Assembly (NCBI RefSeq): GCF_001428045.1
Contig: NZ_LMSD01000041.1
Location: forward strand, 127,847 to 191,846
Direction: 5' to 3'
DNA from: Paenibacillus sp. Soil750
Lineage (GTDB): Bacteria; Bacillota; Bacilli; Paenibacillales; NBRC-103111
Length of the DNA: 64,000 nucleotides
This document shows positions 59,785 to 64,000 of the stretch, in pieces; positions within the stretch are counted from its first letter, which is position 1; each line of letters starts with the position of its first letter. The notes below the pieces were generated by a model. The model was not told where the DNA came from and ran no database searches. It saw only the letters and a program-made list of their open reading frames with translations. The translations under genes and the position numbers were made by a program.

Positions 59785-59836
59785 AATGGGAAGGCTGCTT
59801 GCTTATGCAGGCTGACCTTCCCATTGTTATTCTTTT
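59785..59836 (+). terminator. Attenuator-like hairpin after the binding-protein gene
   Basis: AATGGGAAGG (59785-59794) pairs perfectly with CCTTCCCATT (59816-59825), with an inner CTGC/GCAG, then GTTATTCTTTT. Read-through would express the enzyme gene 59856. Confidence 0.6.
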
Positions 59837-59855
59837 AAAGGAGGGACTTCCCAAC

Positions 59856-61616
59856 ATGAACGTACATGTGCAGAATTCTGATCATAAAGAGTTATTAATA
59901 AAGGCCATTAGAGCGAAAGAAAGTGACTATGATCCTCAGATCTGTATGCTTCGCCGCCCTTTTCATAGTCCAGGGTATCATACTTCATTAACAGCTCAGG
60001 ATCATCCGACGATTCATCCGACTTATCCTTCATTGCTCTATGCGGTTGGCTTGTTAAATACGGAAATCGCGGAATATGAGGAGAGAGCCTGCGATATTAT
60101 AGGTCGCGTGTTAACCTTACAAGATCGGGAGAAGAGTCATGATACCTACGGAATCTGGCCTTGGTTTTACGAAGAACCACTGGCACAGATGGCTCCGCCT
60201 GATTGGAATTGGGCTGACTTTTGCGGAAAAGAACTTCTGTTAGCGATGCTGCGCCATGGTCATAAGTTGCCTGAATCGTTAAAGAGACAAATCCATGAAG
60301 CCGTCTGTTGTGCCTGTGACGCCATTATCAAACGGGACGTGGGTCCTCATTATACGAATATTGCGATCATGGGAGCATTTGTGACTTTAATCGCGGGTGA
60401 GTTGTATGAACGGAAGGATTTTGCCAATTATGGGCTAGATCGATTGGAGAAGCTTCAGCGCTATACAGTAAAGTTAGGGACATTTCAAGAATTCAATAGT
60501 CCAGCGTATTCCATTATTGCCATTGTAGAGCTATCAAAAATTCATACATATGCAACCCATTTTCGCGCAAAGTCCATCGCCACTGAATTATTGGATTTGG
60601 TATGGCGAATGGTTGCGGAGCACTATCATCCGAGCTCTAGGCAATGGGCAGGTCCACACAGCCGCAGCTATAGCACATTGCTGAATAATAGAGCGCTTTC
60701 ATTCTTGCAGATAGCTACAAGCAACCAAATTGTTTTCTTAAACCAATGGGATTTAGAATATGATTCAGAATGGTTTGGCAGCGGAATTCAATGCCCGGAA
60801 GCTTATGTGCAGCTATTTACTGCGAATAAGAAAAGTGATCTCAGTCAGATGTATTATCGAAATGAGGAGACTGGCTTTGTGAAGTGGGCAGACACTTTTC
60901 TTACTCCAACGTATACAATCGGCGTGTTTCGTCATGAAATCATGTGGAATCAAACAAGAGGGATGGTGGCGTATTTCGATAATGGCGAACATAGCACCTA
61001 TCTGCAAATGCGTTGTTTGCATGACGGATATGATTATTGCTCAGCAGTACTCCAAACGGCAGCGAGCAGCAGTCAACTGCTGCTCGGGGTGAATTTTCTA
61101 ACGAATGGCGGGGATACACATCCCAATTTGGATCGTATCCAAGGGAACATAGCAGCGACTGATTTCCGGATTCGCATGGAATTTGGCGGTTGTTTGGAAC
61201 GAGTACAGCTAGAGAAGCAAGGTGCTAAAGCGCAGGTGATCATTGATGGAATGGTATTGCGATTCGAAAGTGTGTATGCCGTCTTTGAGGAGTCGGATGA
61301 AACTCGATCACCACGTGAGGAAGAGTTGTCCAGCTCATTGGCAGGTTGGGATTGGGAAATAAGCAAAGAAGGAGACATATACGGGCTAGACTTGATCATT
61401 CATCGTGGAGAGAAACGCACAATAGACTTTATGGCTTTGAACAAAGCAGCATTTCTTTTCTCCCTCTCCATTGGCGACTTGGAAGGGTTACATCCTCAAA
61501 TAACGCTATTGGAAGAAGCTGACCAAGTGACTGCGAGATATGTTGACGATATTGCCGATCGTGCGACACAACAGCTGTCGATTTCATTGAAGCCGAACGA
61601 TAAACATCCGAACTAA
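59856..61616 (+). CDS. Cytosolic alpha-toroid/beta-sandwich enzyme, family unrecognised
   Basis: 586 residues with no signal peptide. Residues about 1-300 look like an (alpha/alpha) toroid (helix-rich, Trp/His/Tyr-rich: YGIWPWFYEEPLAQMAPPDW, FNSPAYSIIAIVELSKIH, EHYHPSSRQWAGPHSRSYS). Residues about 310-586 look like a beta-sandwich. This architecture is typical of polysaccharide lyases such as PL8/PL12/PL21-like enzymes and some glycoside hydrolases. Conserved-looking His/Tyr/Asn around 229-290 may be catalytic. It follows importer 4, so it likely breaks down the imported oligosaccharide. Exact family unknown. AAAGGAGGGA precedes ATG 59856. Confidence 0.65.
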   Translation: MNVHVQNSDHKELLIKAIRAKESDYDPQICMLRRPFHSPGYHTSLTAQDHPTIHPTYPSLLYAVGLLNTEIAEYEERACDIIGRVLTLQDREKSHDTYGIWPWFYEEPLAQMAPPDWNWADFCGKELLLAMLRHGHKLPESLKRQIHEAVCCACDAIIKRDVGPHYTNIAIMGAFVTLIAGELYERKDFANYGLDRLEKLQRYTVKLGTFQEFNSPAYSIIAIVELSKIHTYATHFRAKSIATELLDLVWRMVAEHYHPSSRQWAGPHSRSYSTLLNNRALSFLQIATSNQIVFLNQWDLEYDSEWFGSGIQCPEAYVQLFTANKKSDLSQMYYRNEETGFVKWADTFLTPTYTIGVFRHEIMWNQTRGMVAYFDNGEHSTYLQMRCLHDGYDYCSAVLQTAASSSQLLLGVNFLTNGGDTHPNLDRIQGNIAATDFRIRMEFGGCLERVQLEKQGAKAQVIIDGMVLRFESVYAVFEESDETRSPREEELSSSLAGWDWEISKEGDIYGLDLIIHRGEKRTIDFMALNKAAFLFSLSIGDLEGLHPQITLLEEADQVTARYVDDIADRATQQLSISLKPNDKHPN

Positions 61617-61623
61617 GGTAATT

Positions 61624-61670
61624 AAGCATTTTGCAGCAGGGATTTCTCTCTGTTCGAAATGCTTTTTTTA
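61624..61670 (+). terminator. Rho-independent terminator
   Basis: AAGCATTT (61624-61631) pairs with AAATGCTT (61657-61664), with inner AGCAGGGA/TCTCTGTT, then T. Nothing further is seen in the 61617-61943 gap. Confidence 0.7.
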
Positions 61671-61943
61671 TGTTGAATGGAGTGACCTCATCATGCTTCA
61701 GGTTACATCTTTTAAGGTGAACATAAGCAATCTGCTAAATGATAGTCGATTCAACAGGATCGAAAGAAATGCCACGTCATATAAAAAGTGTCTCTTGTGA
61801 TTTTGTCCGTATTTGACTAAGTTAATTTCAGCATCCAGTTGTGATCATTGACCAGAGAGGACGTGTGAAAACGTGGGTTGATATAACTGTTAGATCAAAT
61901 GACATGTCGGTCAGGTCAATCGTTCGAGAAAGGGAGTTCTGTG

Positions 61944-64000
61944 ATGAAGCGTCTAAAAAAAATAAGTTCCATCCTTTTCGCTATGATCGTTTTTATACAA
62001 GGTTTGGGTATGGCTTCGATGAGTCCTATGACCGTTCAAGCGGCTGAATCCGTTTCACCGAAGTTGCTGAGCGGTAATAGGTTAGGTGAATTGTTCCCTG
62101 CGAATACAATCGTCATGAATACAGGAGCCTCATATACTTGGCAGCAAGATGGGCTTTATGCAACGGAATCCAATCTTGTCGCTTCAGATCCTTTGGCTGC
62201 ACGTAAAATGATGGACGGTTCTGTAAGCGTTGTCAGTACGGCTAGTCAATCTGGAGAAGCTTATGGAACAGTCGTCTATGACCTGCAAACTGTAAACCGT
62301 CTAACATCCTTGCAGGTGTGGTCAGAATTTTCAGCTGCAAGCGGATTGAAACAGGTAGAGATTCATGCAAGTCTCGATGGCATCAATTACAATCGTGTTG
62401 CGGTAACTGAGAGTGTATATGGGAATGATGCGGGCATTGTGCCTGTGAGCAGCGATATGAAACCTGCCCCGTATGCAAGATATGTAAAGGTTGTGCTTCA
62501 TAAAGATCCAGCCAAGCTTAAGTTGAGCATTGGAGAAATTGCCATTTGGGGTGATGCTGTTCAGGAGCCGGCGATTCTAAGCAATAATCAATTAAAGACC
62601 GGTGGTTACTACGGGGCGGGGACGCCGAAGTTGGATACGAAAGCGACGTATAAATGGAATACGGAGCAGCCTTTTGTAACACAGGCAGGATTACTTGCAA
62701 CGGATAATGAGGCTGGTGCGAAGAATGACGGCAGTGCAGGTGGCTTGCCTGATCTGATTGATGGCTCGAGCACCGAGGGGACAGCGGATACAACAGCCAG
62801 CATGACGGCAGGTTCGCAAGGTCAATATGGAACCGTCACATTTGCATTAAATGACGTATACCAGATCGGTTCAATTGATGTCTGGTCCAAAGCGAGCAGC
62901 GCAAATTTCATGGATGGTTATGAGGTTCTGTTAAGCTTGGATAACATCAACTATTTTTCCACAGGTTACACGGCCAATCCGAACAATCGGTACTCAGATG
63001 CGATGCTCAATACGCCCTCCTACGGAATCCCTGGCAAGCACGCCAAGTATGTCAGAATCGTCATGCATAACGCCAACGATTCCGACCGGTTAATTGCTGG
63101 CGAGATTGCGATTAAGGGGTGGAGACTGTATGATGCGACACTTATCAAGAAAGACATGCCGGATCTAGTTGAACTCACCACGACTATTAAAAATTACAAC
63201 ACGTTGTATCTGGATTGGTCAGCCTACAATTCGGTGGTCAATAAGGTGAATAAATACAGTATCTATATACAGAAGAATGACTTTACATCGACGAATGGGC
63301 TAACCGCTCGGGTGACAGCTGAAAATGGGTCAGCCGAACAGAAGGGGAAATTCCTTCTCGTTTCATCCTTAGAGCCAGAGACGACTTATTACATAGCTGT
63401 AACGCCAACGAGCACAACTTCGGGTGAACGTAAGGATGTCAACACAATTAAAATAACGACGCCTAGTGTCCTTGGCGGCGAGAAGATTGGGGACATTTTC
63501 GCCATTAATGATACACCCTACGGTGGAGGAAATTATGTTCATCACGGGGACAAAGAGGAAGAAAATATCATCCGTAAGCTTATGCTCATGCGAAGCATAG
63601 AAGGGATTAATCTTAATCGGTGGTGGATTCATGATTCTTGGGTTAAAGCATTCTCGAATACATACGGAATCGGGTTCCATACGTTTTACCATGGTCCTCA
63701 AGATGTACCCATGGAAAATAAGCAAGGGACTTGGACCTTCTCTACCGTCAATGAGCCCGATCTGAAAGGGACGAATCCCTCTGCACTCGCCTTACAGTTT
63801 AAACAAAACCACGAGAGCATGAAGGCAGTGGACAACCGAAATTTACTTATTGAGCCTGCTTTAGGCGGGACTGAGCCAGCAAGTATGACTTGGCTTGAGA
63901 ATTTGTATAAATCCGATGGCCAAAATGGCGCTGTAGTAAAAACGTACTTTGATGTTCTTGATGTGCATCCTTATGTGAAAAATCATGAAGGTAGTCTGCC
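61944..64000 (+). CDS. Large secreted glycoside hydrolase, 5' part (runs off window)
   Basis: The frame is open from ATG 61944 to the window end, at least 685 codons. The signal peptide ends near TVQAAES (about 32-38). Two discoidin-like (F5/8 C) carbohydrate-binding regions follow: about 85-200 (LTSLQVWSEFSAASGLKQVE) and about 245-395 (IGSIDVWSKASSANFMDGYE). An FnIII-like region (about 405-510) comes next, then the start of a (beta/alpha)8 catalytic domain (about 520 onward, GINLNRWWIHDSWVKAFSNT, FDVLDVHPYV) of clan GH-A style. AAAGGGAG precedes the start. It probably makes the substrate of importer 4. Confidence 0.75.
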   Translation, partial: MKRLKKISSILFAMIVFIQGLGMASMSPMTVQAAESVSPKLLSGNRLGELFPANTIVMNTGASYTWQQDGLYATESNLVASDPLAARKMMDGSVSVVSTASQSGEAYGTVVYDLQTVNRLTSLQVWSEFSAASGLKQVEIHASLDGINYNRVAVTESVYGNDAGIVPVSSDMKPAPYARYVKVVLHKDPAKLKLSIGEIAIWGDAVQEPAILSNNQLKTGGYYGAGTPKLDTKATYKWNTEQPFVTQAGLLATDNEAGAKNDGSAGGLPDLIDGSSTEGTADTTASMTAGSQGQYGTVTFALNDVYQIGSIDVWSKASSANFMDGYEVLLSLDNINYFSTGYTANPNNRYSDAMLNTPSYGIPGKHAKYVRIVMHNANDSDRLIAGEIAIKGWRLYDATLIKKDMPDLVELTTTIKNYNTLYLDWSAYNSVVNKVNKYSIYIQKNDFTSTNGLTARVTAENGSAEQKGKFLLVSSLEPETTYYIAVTPTSTTSGERKDVNTIKITTPSVLGGEKIGDIFAINDTPYGGGNYVHHGDKEEENIIRKLMLMRSIEGINLNRWWIHDSWVKAFSNTYGIGFHTFYHGPQDVPMENKQGTWTFSTVNEPDLKGTNPSALALQFKQNHESMKAVDNRNLLIEPALGGTEPASMTWLENLYKSDGQNGAVVKTYFDVLDVHPYVKNHEGSL

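Overview
The window looks like chromosome from a spore-forming Bacillota, most probably Paenibacillus or a close relative. Four CUT1-type sugar importers lack their own ATPase, each with two LplB/YtcP-like permeases and a large lipoprotein. There are membrane-anchored AraC-type regulators, a YesM/YesN-like two-component pair, strong AGGAGG ribosome sites, frequent TTG starts, a sporulation-protein fragment and a Thr/Pro-linked secreted pectate lyase. I saw no rRNA, tRNA, CRISPR array, transposase, prophage or plasmid origin. All functional calls come from reading the sequence; no search was run.

Layout. 1-6259: tail of a carbohydrate-active enzyme, sugar importer 1 and its AraC-type membrane regulator. 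6337-24040: accessory region of short mostly single-gene units. It holds an Lrp/OYE pair, a beta/gamma-crystallin-like protein, a lysoplasmalogenase-like protein, a FusB-type EF-G-binding protein behind a possible leader-peptide attenuator, a cysteine-patterned protein of unknown function, a ParB-like orphan, an SGNH hydrolase, two related EEP-family proteins, a chromate transporter, spore-type small proteins and several decayed genes (15.1-18.1 kb). 24277-26442: pectate lyase behind a site matching the CcpA cre consensus at every position. 26538-33102: small enzymes (nucleotidyltransferase, P-loop kinase, VOC, APH-like, YkvI, two GNATs, Rieske protein). 33191-44547: AraC regulator divergent from a PhyH-like dioxygenase, a LacI regulator with an apparent self-operator, importer 2, an MDR dehydrogenase and a YesMN-like pair. 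45090-52122: an orphan membrane AraC regulator, a phytase-like secreted protein, a TetR regulator and a DrrAB-type exporter. 52456-64000: importers 3 and 4, a cytosolic toroid/beta-sandwich enzyme and the start of a large secreted glycoside hydrolase running off the window.

How it works together. The core theme is plant-polysaccharide use: secreted enzymes cut polymers, lipoproteins capture the products, permease pairs import them (presumably powered by a shared ATPase encoded elsewhere) and cytosolic enzymes finish the job. Each importer has, or once had, a dedicated sensor-regulator, with cre-like sites above some units. Hairpins between permease and binding-protein genes, or after binding-protein genes, probably tune subunit ratios.

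Most worth a second look: two unrelated intergenic arrays that share a ~50-nt repeat period (44.6 and 50.1 kb); the protein at 11428-12081 ending in a perfect 11-residue cysteine periodicity; the leader region before the FusB-like gene; the cytosolic enzyme at 59856; and the cluster of broken genes at 15-18 kb.
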